Shown: positions 10,520-22,392 of the stretch, piece by piece | Layout: each line of letters begins with the position of its first letter | Numbering within the stretch: the first letter of the stretch is position 1 | Assembly: GCF_000003815.2 (NCBI RefSeq) | Contig: NC_049983.1 | Location: 8,911,470 to 8,971,469 of the forward strand | DNA length: 60,000 nucleotides | Direction of reading: 5' to 3' | From: Branchiostoma floridae | Lineage: Eukaryota > Chordata > Leptocardii > Amphioxiformes > Branchiostomatidae | Made by a program: the position numbers and the translations under genes | The notes under the pieces: model-generated | What the model saw: the letters and a program-made list of their open reading frames with translations, nothing else | The model's database searches: none | Told to the model about the DNA's origin: nothing

Positions 10520-12280
10520 TCCTAGAGCAAAAACGAATCGGTACCTAAGCTTTACCATACCGTACCGGACCTGGCTTATGAATAAGAATGAACTGTGATC
10601 TGCTCTTTACCTCATGTCAATATGTTATTCATTTTATTGATTGTCTGTCCAACCGTTTTAAGTGCAAGCGTAAAGCATTGTTGTTAGTAGTCACTTGTGA
10701 TGTGCGCCTGTCAAATCAGAGGTTTTTAAACTTTTTAAATTGGTTTTTGATTCAGTGGCAACACTGCGATACCCAATAAAGTTATCCTGTATCTTGTATC
10801 AAACGCCCCAACATTACGTCACCGTGACGCCACCAGTTATTCAATATTTCACCATCTACATAGAGTCCTCGCCAAGACCCAGAACAGAGAGCAGCCAGAA
10901 CACAGTGAGATCTTTAAAAAAACACGCTCGTAACGGAAAATATGTTCACAGCGTCTCTAACGTTGTATATTGTCCGCATACAAACACATAAGCGTTCCCC
11001 TTTAGAAACATAGGAATCTGAGAGGACGCCCATTCTCGAACTTGACCTACGTCTTACCAACACCTACCTACCTACCAAATATCATGAACATTTATCCCCA
11101 GCTTCTCTTTACATCAAACACACGTGAATCCACAACCACCCCGCCATAAGTAGCAAAACCGAAAACATAAAATCTTCAAGTAGTACAGGTAGATACGCCA
11201 GAACATGTAACGAAGGCTTCTTCGCTGTGCGAAAAGCAGAGCAAATGGACGGAAATCCTGTCAGCTACATCAAAGCAAAAGTTACACCGATTACTATTCT
11301 CAGGTTTGATATTTTAATGTACCGTTAGGGTTGTTTTGTGGTGTTACATTGCGCCAGGATAGGAAAAACAAGTTCTCTACGAGCCGACAAGTTGACAAAA
11401 TTAAAATCCTTTCCTGCCATCGCGCTATTGTTTGATCCAAAGAAATACTGACATCAAAGCGATGATTTCAATTATAGTTTTCAATAAGCTGCTGCAGGAA
11501 GTAATCGAAAATCATGGCTTGAAAAACAGCTCGCTGCAGTGTATTACACTCTTGCAACAACGAGCAGAAACCGTTCCCATATGACCGCCATGTACAGCAC
11601 CTTACACACATATAACGTTTTGTATACAAGAATCTTCAACAAACTTCAGACGGATTTAATACTGTAGTATTATCAGTGCACACAGTATGCAATTTATGTA
11701 CATGATTTACATTTTGTACCTTGGAAGAAGTTTTATAATGGCGTTCAGAATGGTTAATACAGTAAATGTGTTATAAAGATTTCATTCGCTATCTAGTATC
11801 TACTATCTACTCAACCATATCCCACAACCAAGACGAGGGTAGATACAAACTGCTTTTGATCCGTTACTGACGTCACACTTCTATTCAGGTCACGTGACAT
11901 AGGCTTTGCTTCATTTCAACTTGAAAACGGCTCTGAGGACTGATCGAAAGCTTGTTTACAATCGCTTTGCTTTGTATACGGAAATAGCATGCAGAATATA
12001 TAGCGTATAAAATGTCAGATGAAAACTTTACTCAAATACAGTAAATGTATCAGTTTTGACCATTTTTTCACATATCGTATTGAATTAAGAATCTGCTGGT
12101 GTATATGCCCTCCATCAATATCTTTCCAAAGTTGTTCCTCTGAGCAAAAAAATATTGTATACATGACGGTCATGTGTCGCTCAAATCAGTAGCATCTATT
12201 GAGCAAAGCAAAGGCAAGTAAAGAACACTGCACCGTCAGCAGCAACGAAAATGCATAATTTTGGGTTAGAATCATACAGA
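10520..12280. other. no gene recognised
   Basis: AT-rich unique-looking DNA without supported exons. Positions 11860-11960 share blocks with 22610-22720 (TGACGTCACACT, CAGGCTTTG, ATCGAA.GCTTGTT), so a diverged dispersed repeat is present. Confidence 0.5.
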
Positions 12281-12284
12281 GCGC

Positions 12285-12362
12285 ATCTTTTGGGATGTGC
12301 TGAGTACTTTTGGGATGTGCCCGGTTCTTTTGGGATGTGCCCGGTTCTTTTGGGATGTGCAA
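12285..12362 (+). repeat. 20-bp tandem repeat, four copies
   Basis: CTTTTGGGATGTGCCCGGTT and variants occur four times in a row. No coding role is seen. The flanking 12365-13380 stretch is unrecognised AT-rich sequence. Confidence 0.85.
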
Positions 12363-13399
12363 CGACGCTTCACTCAAAGCGAATCTGTCTCTCCAACTTT
12401 CAGTTTATCATCTATAAATTAACACACTCAGCTCAAAGGAACGTCTCTTGCTAGCTTCAATGTTCACAAGTGTCAGAAGCAATGAGAATTTCTTTGCACC
12501 CGAGATACAAGGAATAAAACAAAATACACAGTGTTCTTTGAAGACTTCGCATTCGATAGATCTAAGGAATGACACACCATTTTTCAATCACCGATTGTCC
12601 TTCTTGCAATATCAGCCGTTCTTTTGAACGTAAAGCTCTGTATTTTTCATATTCCCACGCTCATAAGCAGCAATTCATAAGTGATCACTTCAAATAGATG
12701 ATTCTTACAGATGATATAAGAATTTTTTTTTAACTTTCATGATAAAAAAACATCAAGCTTTCTAAGAAATTAACGATTTAACGTTCTAAATTGCTTACGT
12801 TAATTCTGAATGTGTTTGACGTTTTGTCGATAAATCATTGTGTTCTCATTGTTGGCTTTTAAGCTGCCTTGAAAGCAGAGAGACAACACCAAGGAAAGCA
12901 CACGACAGTTTTACCTGAATAGATACACGTTACATAATGCGTACTGATGGCACCTCAGAGCCAGGTATGGGTGACAGGCGTGCCCTTAACGTCCCCAATG
13001 TTTTAACAATCAATATGTCTTCTTTCTAATCCCACTTTAATCATGAAGTCTGGGCCTCCGCTAAGATAACTAAAAATAAGTTGGATATTCTATTCTTACT
13101 TCAGAAGATCTAGACATTTTTAGATTCAGGATTCAAACTCAGACCATAAACCTTGCAAAATGACCTTAAACCTGATCAAGATCATTGCAGACATAGATAT
13201 AAATTTCATTTTGCACTTTCAAAGATACCTAAAATTTCAAGTAACATGGATGTCCCAATATATATTTCTATCGGAAGCCTCCCAGAAACGTCTAACACGG
13301 AAACACAGGCGGATGGTAAAAGCCTAAATCTTGATATGTTTTGGGGGGTATCTATTTGCTTATAACAGAAACTATAAACTACCCCTCCCCCCCTCACTG

Positions 13400-13918
13400 T
13401 TACACCGGTACCGGTCAAAACTGTTTCTTTCTTGTAGGACCGATCCGGAAAGTCGGACTGGACATATTAGAAAATGAGCAGTTTATACCGGCAGAAGTTC
13501 ATGTGTTTGGGGGCTTACCGGCAAATACCAAGAGCGAAGTAGTTATAGAGCCGTTAGTGTTATTTGCATGAAGATATAGTTTTAAAACGCCAGTAGAAGT
13601 CGGATACTCCATCAAATAGATTGATTTGTAGCGAAATGAGCCATTACGTCAAATAGCAATTACTCAAGCAACTGAATATGATTTTGAAAACGGTAGTGAA
13701 TTCAACCTGAAACGTCTGACCGTTTCCTAAATCATATCCAGTTGCTTGAGTGATTGCTATCTAGCGCATCTTATCACCTGGATGTCTAAATGGATCATTG
13801 TTCTGAGTATTGCCCGTTCACAAGTTTTCACAATTAGGTCAAGGTTCAAGTCTGCCTGGACTTGGACTTGGTCACCCGCACATGTACTTGAATTTTCTGT
13901 ACCAGTACCCACTCCTAG
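13400..13918. mobile_element. inverted-repeat element family E copy, with nested hairpin
   Basis: ACCGGTACCGGTC and GGACCGATCCGG on the left, and CCTGGACTTGGACTTGG ... CTGTACCAGTACCC on the right, match the family at 22795-23228, 27118-27535 and 34005-34250 (ends GGGTACCGGTACAG). A small hairpin at about 13652-13762 is inserted inside. No coding capacity. Confidence 0.55.
13652..13762. repeat. small hairpin element (CAAGCAACTGGATATG arms)
   Basis: The left arm ATAGCAATTACTCAAGCAAC and the right arm GTTGCTTGAGTGATTGCTAT are near-perfect reverse complements over about 40 bp. Related arms occur at 3002-3035 and 33030-33080, so this is a dispersed short palindromic element. Confidence 0.7.
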
Positions 13919-13951
13919 TGTACACCGTAAATGAATAGTATGATAAGAGGT

Positions 13952-14350
13952 TCGTGCGTTTTCGACTTTTTCGTGTGTGCACTAGATCGTGCGTTTTTGG
14001 GCTAAGTGTGTGCACTAGATCATGCGTTTTCGGGCTAACTTTGTGCACTAGATCTTGCGTTTTCGGGCTAAGTGTGTGCACTAGATCATGCGTTTTCGGG
14101 CTAACTTTGTGCACTAGATCTTGCGTTTTCGAGCTAACTGTGTGCACTAGATCCTGCGTTTTGGGGGTAACTGTGTGCACTAGATCGTGCGTTTTCGGAC
14201 TAAGTGTGTGCACTAGATCATGCGTTTTCGGGCTAACTGTGTGCATTAAATCTTGCGTTTTCGAGCATTTTCGGGCTAACTGTGTGCACAAGATCGTGCG
14301 TTTTCGGGCCAACTGTGTGCACTAGATCGTGCGTTTTCGGGATAACTGTG
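13952..14350 (+). repeat. 33-bp minisatellite, about 12 copies
   Basis: The unit is approximately GTGTGCACTAGATC.TGCGTTTTCGGGCTAACT. Because 33 is a multiple of 3, one frame on each strand remains open (plus: an 11-residue CTRSCVFGL.. repeat; minus: a KTHDLVHTLSP repeat). Neither frame has a start context, splice sites or domain similarity that would support a gene. Confidence 0.9.
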
Positions 14351-15800
14351 TGAACTCGAAATGTCATCTTTTTTTTGGGTATAGCCAGTTGTGCCAATGC
14401 CTCTTTGCCAAACAGATTGGGAGACCATTAACATAATCATCTTGATATTGGCGGAACCGATGTGCGTGAATTGTTCAGGCAAAAAGGCCACGAATAAACT
14501 CCTCCTGATCGTCTACATTAAAATAAAGAGGGTTTCATCCTAGCCTCCAACGGACCTTCTTGCTGGGGTATGGATAGTATAATTTAGTGAAATAAACTGC
14601 TAGTGCTAGATAACTGGCTAGGAGTCAGTCCACGGCAAGGTTCACATTTACCCTCAGCTTGCAAACGGTACTCAAATGGCCGTCTAACTCTTCTGGCTTC
14701 TTATTCGAAGCCTATTTGGCCAATTTTTACTATTTCCAGCGACCTATGGAGTCTGAAGGGGCCTGGGTTTATTCCGTATTGCTGGGGTAACACAAAATGG
14801 TGTCCCACAAAGAGCGGCGCAGTCACCGCGGTTACCAATTAAGGAAGCCTGTAATCAACTCTCTCGTGCCGGCCACATCGCGAGGTAACCCCGGTGAGAA
14901 CGCTCCCCCTTGAAAGATGCGACTTTTCTCTACCTCTGAGAATCTAAAGCTAGCTTTTATCAAGCGCGAGGAATCAATATAGGCTTAGTTATTGGTAAAT
15001 AATATATAGGGTAAATACATACCGTATTTTCGACCTAGATAACAGGGCACTCAGGGATATTGGTCGCATCTTTTAATTGGATGAAGAATCAGAATAGCAT
15101 TAAACACATGAAAGAACTGTATTTCAGGTGGAAGTAGCTAACAGGAACTATGCTAAAAATCGTAAGATCGTTTCGGGCGTGAAAACGCAAAGCATAAGGG
15201 GTGATCAATAATAAGTTCGCGGCCTTGCCCAGAAATAAGACACACAACTTAAATTTCAGACCATCTACAAAATTCAAACAATTGTGATCGTTACTTACAT
15301 GTAACAGGCGACACCCAGAAACGTTTAGGTGAGAGAGAAGCTTAAGGATAAAAAAACATTTACCATCGAGCTGCGGCCTGAGGTACTAGGTGTGTCGATC
15401 AACTTGGTCTGCTGAAAGCCAAAACCTACTTCTTTCCAGTTGAAATACAAAGGGAAGAATCCTCGTCAAATATACTGACAGTCTTCGTAGATTTCATGGC
15501 ATGAGAAATACGCCCCGTGTACTCTTCACTCTTTTTTGTCGCCACTTTACCTACTGATTATCAAACTGACGTCAACTGTAAAATAATGACTAGAATTATT
15601 TGAAATTAAGTGGATATTAAAGATAGACTTCATACTGTATGATTACATGCCCAGAAATTTGGGTTGTGTGCCTTAATCCCATATTTTTCTCCATCAACAA
15701 CTTCGAAGAGTTTAAGGTTCAACCAAAAAGCTGAAAATGCTACCGAGAACAATAATAAGATCGTCTTGCCGCAGCTTTCGACGAAAATGACCAGTGTGAT
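14350..15800. other. no gene recognised
   Basis: No supported exon. Short open frames at 14603-14842 plus and 15089-15277 minus resemble no family. Confidence 0.5.
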
Positions 15801-15804
15801 ATAT

Positions 15805-15910
15805 GTGGGTTCGTGTGGCAGAACAGCAGGGTGTTTGACCCAGAATACAAAGGTCCCGGGTTCTAATCCTACGACGATGCCGCTCTTGTGCCCTTGGGAA
15901 ATGTCAGGTG
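15805..15910 (+). mobile_element. tRNA-derived SINE head
   Basis: A B-box-like GGTTCTAATCC lies in CCCGGGTTCTAATCCTACGA, followed by GCCCTTGGGAAA.GTC as in other SINE heads here. The sequence around 15812-15845 would supply the tRNA-like 5' half. It is too diverged for a functional tRNA. Confidence 0.5.
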
Positions 15911-16029
15911 TAAAAACGTTAGGGATGTAAAGATGATGACAAGATAAAAGGAGAGGGATGTGCCCCGCCTTCCAATGCTGTACCCGAAACACAGTAGATA
16001 CCAACCACTACCCTTATGGCTTCGAAAAA

Positions 16030-16465
16030 GCTATGAGACTACTTTTACCTTATGCCTGTCCTTTGTATGTGGCACTGTCAAAAACCCTTGTACTGCTGAG
16101 CCCTTATATATACGGGATGGACATACATTGTATATAACAAGCGCACATACGTTAGAAGTAGAAAGAGGTAGATACAAACAATTACCTGTTGACGAGAGAA
16201 TATGTAAATATTGTACGGGAAAAGCAGTGGAAGATGAAATGCACTTTATTTGTCATTGTCCACACTATAGCACCGAAAGAGACAAACTATTTAAACTAGT
16301 CAACAAAATGTTTACCAGCTTTGCACATCGTACCGAACTACAAAACCTGTATTTCTGCTAGCACCACCCAATGCATATGTCTCCCAAAATGTCGGCAATT
16401 TCATCCTCCACTGTATACAGAAAAGAAATCAAACCCAATAGCATTAATTTTAGATTAGATTTCAC
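16030..16465 (+). pseudogene. LINE 3'-end remnant with zinc-finger-like tail, frameshifted
   Basis: The frame contains LPVDERICKYC (CxxC), then VEDEMHFICHCPHY and ERDKLF. This is the conserved C-terminal cysteine/histidine module found after the RT domain of many animal non-LTR elements. A stop at 16359-16361 ends that frame, but an adjacent frame continues as LLAPPNAYVSQNVGNFILHC to a stop near 16440, so one frameshift is inferred. It is a dead fragment; the RT domain itself is not present. Confidence 0.65.
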
Positions 16466-17175
16466 TTAATGTCCGCTTTGTTATTGTATGCTATTCAGTA
16501 TCATTATTATCATCATTGTACTTTCATACACGTATTTTTGCAATTAGCCCTCAGGCATGAGTTTGCAATGAAGATTATAATGCCTGTATGTGCCGAGTCC
16601 AGTATCTATACGGGTTTGGGGCGTTTCTCACGTATATGCGGCACACCACAGCAAACCGCATGGATTGGGGAAGTAAATCTGCAGTAGCACAGAATAGGTC
16701 AAGTTTTACTGATTTGATGAATTGACCAGCTTAGGAGGGTTAAATTGCCAAAAGACAATCCTCTGCAGAACAAAGGTTAAAATAAGGTACTAAATTGAGC
16801 GCAGTGTTCTCGTCTGTCTTAAAGCAAATGAAAAAAAATTAAGAACATATTCCTCTCCTCTTGATGATAGGAAATCAAACATTAAAAGCGATTGTGAAGA
16901 AGTTTAAACTTTGTTCCAACACAAGAATATTTTTAGGCGAATGATAAGGCAAAATCAATTTTCGTGGAGGAACTAGTGTACATATGCTTCGTTAAGTCGA
17001 CCTGATCTTCCTTCGTTCCTCCATCAAACGATCCATTAAGACCAGGCTATTATAAATGAAGCAGGACAGTGATGAGTCAACCGGTACCAAAAGCGCATCT
17101 TCTACCGGTTGGACGGGCATGGATCGTCAGATGTTTGGAATATCTGAGATGAATCTAAATATCAGGCGCAAGGCC

Positions 17176-17409
17176 AGTTACTTAACTGCACTTGGGTCAC
17201 CGGTGCGGCACTGCGGGGTTTGAAAGATAACTCGACGAATGTCAGATAAAGACCGAATTTTCTTAATTTTTGTGTGTTTTGTTGTCTTCTAAGTTATACT
17301 TTCACGTATTACGCAATGCCAATTTTTTTTAAATCGACACAACAGTGCCGCAGTGAACAAACCCCACAGTGCCGCACCGGTGCCCCAAGTGTAGTGAGAT
17401 ACCACCTTT
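17176..17409. mobile_element. MITE family A copy 2
   Basis: TGCACTTGGGTCACCGGTGCGGCACTGCGG on the left is mirrored by CCGCACCGGTGCCCCAAGTG...GATACCACCTTT on the right. The outermost left end is degraded. The interior shares the ACGAATxTCAGA and TTTTGTTGTCTTCTAAG blocks with other copies. Confidence 0.65.
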
Positions 17410-18261
17410 ACATCTACTGGAGCAAAGATTTATGTAATGTTTTCAATTTATCGTAATCTTCTGTATTAGATTATTAATGTGTATGCCACTTGACAGAACC
17501 AAGACGATGGGGCGGTGGCTGATTTTTTTGCAGTCAAGACCCTCGCTGAAAACTCAGCTCGGACAAAAAAAAACAGATATTCTACAAGCATTGCCGCAGA
17601 TGAAAGTAACCTGCGTGTAGAGCTATATAGTATTGACAATGAAAGCAAATTATGGCGTTTCACATTTTTGAATGGCGCTTTGACAATCATGGTAACAGTG
17701 AATATATACCGTATGGAACGGAAGCGACGTAGTTACGAAACCAGGGCCTGAAAACATCTCACAGGAAACCCGGACCCCCGAACATATATAGATATCATCA
17801 ACAGTTTTATAAGAGCGGAAAAGGAAACTACAACGGGCTAGAAGGCTGTAAAATATAGATGTAAAACTGGCCACGAAGCGAGAAAATGAGGTTGTGAATT
17901 TTTCAGATTGTTTCAGACGAAGATCTAGTATGTGGTCAACGTCCACTAGAGATGCAAAATCCGGTAAAAAAAATAGCTTGCAATCAATTCAACCAGGTGA
18001 AAAGAAAAATGACTTAATCCGTTGGATTTCCTGTTATTTAGGGAACGTCCTGTGGCATTAGATGGACGGCAATATGTCAACGCCTTAACCCAGAAGTTCT
18101 TCCTTATTGAGCCGGAGCAATCGAAAATCGGACAAAGGCGCGGAACAACGAAGCAGCAATCGCCAATCTTTTCCTGCGTGCCGTTCGCACAAGCCAAACA
18201 TTTGGTTCTTGCAAGATGATTGGAATTAAAAGAAGACCGATACCTGCTGATTGCTAAACGC

Positions 18262-18640
18262 CTAGAAATCGGTCGAACACAACACTTTACATGTGCCTGT
18301 ATTTGTGGCGGAACCATTGCCTATTCAGGTCTTCGTTCCTACCGAAACTCCAAAAAAGACTAGATAGATGTCCTGAGATGAGACATAAAAACATGCAAGC
18401 AGAACTCTAGCCTTCATGCGCGAGCGTTTTATACGACTGACTGAACGACTGAACGACTGGAAATCGGTAGAACACAACACTCCACAGGTGCCTAAAAGGC
18501 CTGTATTTGTCGAGGAACCATTGCCCATTCAGGTCTGCGTTTTCTACCGCAACTCAACAAAAGTCTAAATAGCTGTCCCAAAACACACACAAAAAAAAGA
18601 TGCGACCAGAACTCTAGCCTTCATCTGTAATCGTTTTATA
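18262..18640. repeat. two-copy direct repeat, about 210-bp period
   Basis: AAATCGGTCGAACACAACAC...CATTCAGGTC...AGAACTCTAGCCTTCAT at 18265-18420 recurs with changes at 18468-18625. This is a local duplication with no coding signal. Confidence 0.7.
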
Positions 18641-18820
18641 GCACGGCAAGACTAGATTTTTTTTTCCAGACAAGGAAGGAATACCAGAGCAGAAAAGTGT
18701 GGCAGAAACATCAACAAGATACGTCGATGAATGTTAGACATTCAGGTAATAAGATACGCCAAAAAGCAAGATGATGGTGGCCACCCAAACACAAAGAAGA
18801 AGAAGAAGAACTCATCTTAC

Positions 18821-18826
18821 CTTCAT
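18821..18826 (-). CDS. possible distal start exon (Met-Lys) of neuropeptide-like gene
   Basis: On the minus strand ATGAAG|GTAAGA forms a two-codon coding end before a consensus donor. Spliced to the acceptor at 4007, it reads in frame MKAAAMCWLLIV, improving the signal peptide with a basic n-region. The intron would be about 14.8 kb, which is long, and the exon could belong to another transcript. The frame remains open upstream to at least 19048. This is inference from splice signals only. Confidence 0.35.
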
Positions 18827-19116
18827 CGTAGCGTGGTCCTCTCTTCGCGGCAGTCCGCACCAGAATGAGGAGGCGCCACACCTGTAGACACAGATATATC
18901 CGTTCCTACGGAACTGCAGGTCCGGCCGTGACGACACACGCAGCGTCACGGGACGGCACCGCGGGCGTACGTAACTCCACAGGTGTGCTCTCCGGGGGCG
19001 ACGCTTCAGCTCATCAACCGCTGCACCAGTAATTCCCACTCTCATCAACGGCCAATTAATTCTCCGTGTGACACGTTATTTCCTCCTTTGAAACTACCGG
19101 ATGACACACGCCTAGC

Positions 19117-19163
19117 TGACCTCTGACCTCCCCCTGTTACCTAGGGGATAGCGGGAGTTTATA
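19117..19163 (-). promoter_or_regulatory. TATA box and DR1 hormone-receptor-like site
   Basis: On the minus strand CTATAAAC (TATAAA 19163-19158) is followed about 30 nt downstream by AGGTCAGAGGTCA (19129-19117), a perfect DR1 of the AGGTCA half-site recognised by HNF4/RXR-type nuclear receptors. The location suits a transcript leading into the donor at 18820. No transcript evidence is available. Confidence 0.3.
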
Positions 19164-19814
19164 GACCCGTCCTCCGGCAACTACCTCCCCGGAAACAAAG
19201 AAAAGAAACCCGACTGATTCATTGCTAAGGAGTATGGTGAAAGAAATAATATGTCGGATGAATTTTCCTCGCCTGAGAAGAAAAGGTCAAAGCATATAAA
19301 TCGTCCATCACGGGAACTACTTTAGAGCACCGCTGACGAAACGTAGGGTCACAACATTTACCAACAGTTTGATGAATCGTACCGTAATAGATGCGTACGT
19401 ATGCCGACTGCTGTTATAAACTCTTGGCTATTTGATCCGGAATACTTACATTCAATTGCCTCGTTTTACGCTTGGCTGATGTGAATCTATCTTCTTTAAC
19501 TGTACCCAAAGGACAGTGGATTTGAGGTGGATGTACATTGATGTGTATCTACAATCAATACGATAGGCCTAGCTGTTTCTTTCCGATATGTTATTCCTTT
19601 TGAGGTCTTAAAGGCACATTTCCTAAACGAGAAAGCATTTTAGTGGATGGTCAGTGGGACTCTAACCGTGCCGTAGGGAAACGTTAAGATAAGCCTATTT
19701 GTTTAAAAAAAACTGTCCGCTCTCGCCTCGCTCTCTATGCGACCTGAAATTTGACAGATAACGTATAGACAAAATCTCTTTGTGTGTGCATGCGTGTCTT
19801 TGTATGTGCGTATC

Positions 19815-20105
19815 TTGGCCGAGAACCAAGAGGGCCATGGATTCGAAACCCTGCCATGTTACCGACCGGAAAAGGCACTTTCCTCACTTTACACAGGTGG
19901 AAATCAGTAGCTACAGATTAGGTTAGAGTCGTCACTCGGATAGGACGTTATCAAATGGAGATCTCGTGTTTTGAGGAGAGCCAAACCTCGAGCACATTAA
20001 AGAACCCACCACACTTAATCGAAAAGAGTAGGGGTCCTTCCAGGTGCAAGTGGGTCAAACGTTATACAGTCTACTGTATACCGACTACAGAATCTACAAT
20101 AAGTT
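19815..20105 (+). mobile_element. tRNA-derived SINE, fullest sense copy
   Basis: A tRNA-like head with a diverged B box (GGATTCGAAACCC) is followed by GGAAAAGGCACTTTCCTCAC, CGTCACTCGGATAGGACGTT, CTCGAGCACATTAAAGAACCC and CGAAAAGAGTAGGGGTCC. The other fragments match this order. The copy is used here as the local reference for the family. The 20105-20683 stretch after it is unrecognised. Confidence 0.65.
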
Positions 20106-20683
20106 GAAGGCGGTAGCCTCGAAAGAAAGAAGGCAAATAATATGGCAGCAGGTTTCCTTGTTATTTCTGTAGAAGGGTATATTTTACAGAGAGGAGTTGC
20201 TAGCCCTTCCCCTAACGTCGAAACATTCTCCGTGCAATATATATTAGCAAACAGTCTCCTTGAGTTTCTGTGAGAAAGTAAAAATTGTCCACTTAATAGG
20301 GATAAAGAGATACTCTAGAGTTACCCCAAACACCCATGGGTTAGCTCTTTTAATATTTCTTCAGGCTATTTCATGATCGCTCTCTTCTATTGCTACGCCT
20401 ACTTCGGTCTGAGACATATTTCAATGTGTGCGTGTCAAAAGTGCTGCACATGCAAAAGGGCACTCCGTACGTAGGAGAGTACTTCATAAAGGCAGCTACA
20501 TGTAGCTGGGACTAGCCGCTTTAACCAACATGTAAGAGCGATAACGGTATACCGTGTTGGTTTGAGCGCTATGCCTCTAGACTCTAGTTACCAGGGGGTC
20601 AGGCCCTTTCCACCTGAGTCGCGAGAGGAAATTAATTGCCTGCAAGAAGATTGCTTGAGGCTGCAAATTAGCGGGATCTTTCT

Positions 20684-20940
20684 AAAGGTGGTATCTCACT
20701 GCACTTTGGGCAACTGTGTGGCACTGCGGGGTTCGAAAAATTACTCAACGAATTTCAGTCAGAGACAAAGAACGAATTTTATTACGTTTTGTGCATTTTG
20801 TTGTCTTCTGAGTGATACTTTTACGTATCACACAATATCTTAATTATTATTAAAAATCGGTGAAAGTAGCACAACATTGCGACAGGGAACGAACCCCACA
20901 GTGCCGCACCGGTGCCGCAAGTGCAGTCAGATATCATCTT
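20684..20940. mobile_element. MITE family A copy 3
   Basis: AAAGGTGGTATCTCACTGC opens the copy, and GCACCGGTGCCGCAAGTGCAG...CATCTT closes it. The right tip served as the target of a retrocopy insertion (next entry), which duplicated GTCAGATATCATCTT. Confidence 0.7.
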
Positions 20941-21367
20941 TTTTTTTTTTTTTTAATTTTTTATTGCATTTCACAGAAAAGCACAGATTTACAGAAATCA
21001 AAAGAAATTACAAAAGTTGAAAGAAAGTACAAAACACAGACCACGGATCCAAAATAATATATCATAAAGGTGGAAATAAACGAACGAAGGCTACAGTGAA
21101 AAAACATTTACAACAACTGGTATTCAATCATCTGAACATAGTTAAGGATAACAACGAAGATGGATACTACATGACAGGTAATATGGACAAGTGGAGAAGA
21201 AAGTAGAACAATGCCAATGGAAGATAGCAATGGACCAATTAATTAGCAAGGTTAAATGGGAAAGACTCCCATTTACTAAAATGGATATCTAATTTGTTCC
21301 TTCTCTCTGCTATCATATATTCTGTCTTGTAATATCTCTTTACATACGAAATGTAATGATTTACAAT
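20941..21367 (-). mobile_element. 5'-truncated poly(A) retrocopy with 15-bp target duplication
   Basis: The insert is flanked by identical GTCAGATATCATCTT at 20926-20940 and 21368-21382. On the minus strand it ends in AATAAA followed by a poly(A) tract, and it begins near AAATCATTACATTTCGTATG. One minus frame at its 5' end reads YVKRYYKTEYMIAERRNKLD then KWESF and a stop, followed by about 300 nt of 3' UTR. This is the structure of a 5'-truncated LINE (or other LINE-mobilised mRNA). The family was not identified. Confidence 0.75.
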
Positions 21368-21838
21368 GTCAGATATCATCTTAACAAGGCTTGTCGTGCC
21401 AGGTGGGGGACCCTTGTTGTAGACCCTGCTGGACGTTCCTTGTTTGTTTTTCGACTATGCACAGGTTTCTGATAGCTACCTGTTTCTGATTGCTTGCCGA
21501 CAGTTTGGTTGATAGCTGTACGTGAGAGATATACCAGAATAGATTGAGATTCATCTTATTGTAGATGTGACTTTGTTGTGGAAAAATTACAAGACACCCG
21601 GTGGCCAAGATTGGGAAGGAGACCAGGCTAACATCCGAACCCATCATAACAAAAATCTTTATTGACGATCAAAAGTACAGCGTTTATTACAACAGCACAT
21701 AGTACATATAAACAGACAAGTGTATTGCCTACATATCTTAATATATACTCGTAGATAACGTGTAGCACATACCTGTTGGCTCTAGCTTTTTACGTCAGCT
21801 GGCGAAGAGAATAACATTTTCGACCTGACATATTCAAT

Positions 21839-21981
21839 TGGTCACGAAATTCCAAACACATGTCCTGTATTTCACAATAGTTTCATTCTACTTGTGTGGT
21901 TTGGTGTCATTTATATGATACAAAGTATACTTTTCTTTCCCAAAGCTGCCCGGCCGGGCCCCACTTTGGAAATGTGATGTA
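21839..21981. mobile_element. MITE family D fragment
   Basis: GGTCACGAAATTCCAAAC on the left and CTGCCCGGCCGGGCCCC...TTTGGAAATGTGA on the right match the ends of the family at 5529-6003. The central part is shortened. Confidence 0.5.
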
Positions 21982-22179
21982 GGCCTAACAGAAAACACAA
22001 CATGTTTTTGCTATGTCTGATCAGAATGACGGATAAGTTATAGCTTAGGAAAATGAAAACTCGACACGGTCTCTAATGGAGGCAAGGACAAGCCCCATCG
22101 GTTTCAAGAAGTCTGAAATCTAATGGCCTGCGTGGCGCGACTCCCGCTGTCCCGTAAGCAATGGTGCCCATCTTCCAGC

Positions 22180-22392
22180 AACAAGTGGGCGACTGGTGGG
22201 GAAGCGGCAAGAGGGGTGATGTAATTATGATTACTCTCCAAGCAGAAGTGGAACGTGTGGATCGTTATATAACTGTCCCACTTTCCACTTTGTATGTAGC
22301 CTCGTAGTACTATTGTCTATATTAGCTAGTAGTTGTTATTGGTTGCCATGCATTGTGCCTTGAGCAATAAGATTCATTCATTCATTTCAGGA
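22180..22392 (+). mobile_element. probable LINE/CR1-type 3' end with ATTC repeats
   Basis: An unrecognised 3'-UTR-like stretch ends in AATAAGATTCATTCATTCATTTC. Short ATTC tandem ends are known for CR1/L2-type LINE 3' termini. No coding part is recognisable, so the assignment is tentative. Confidence 0.35.

Noticed and set aside
10058-10525. Two overlapping repetitive proteins in the 17-bp array
   Set aside because: Open in two frames only because of the repeat period; no start context or homology.
13872-14325. Repetitive proteins on both strands of the 33-bp array
   Set aside because: Expected from a period divisible by three without stops; no splice or start support.
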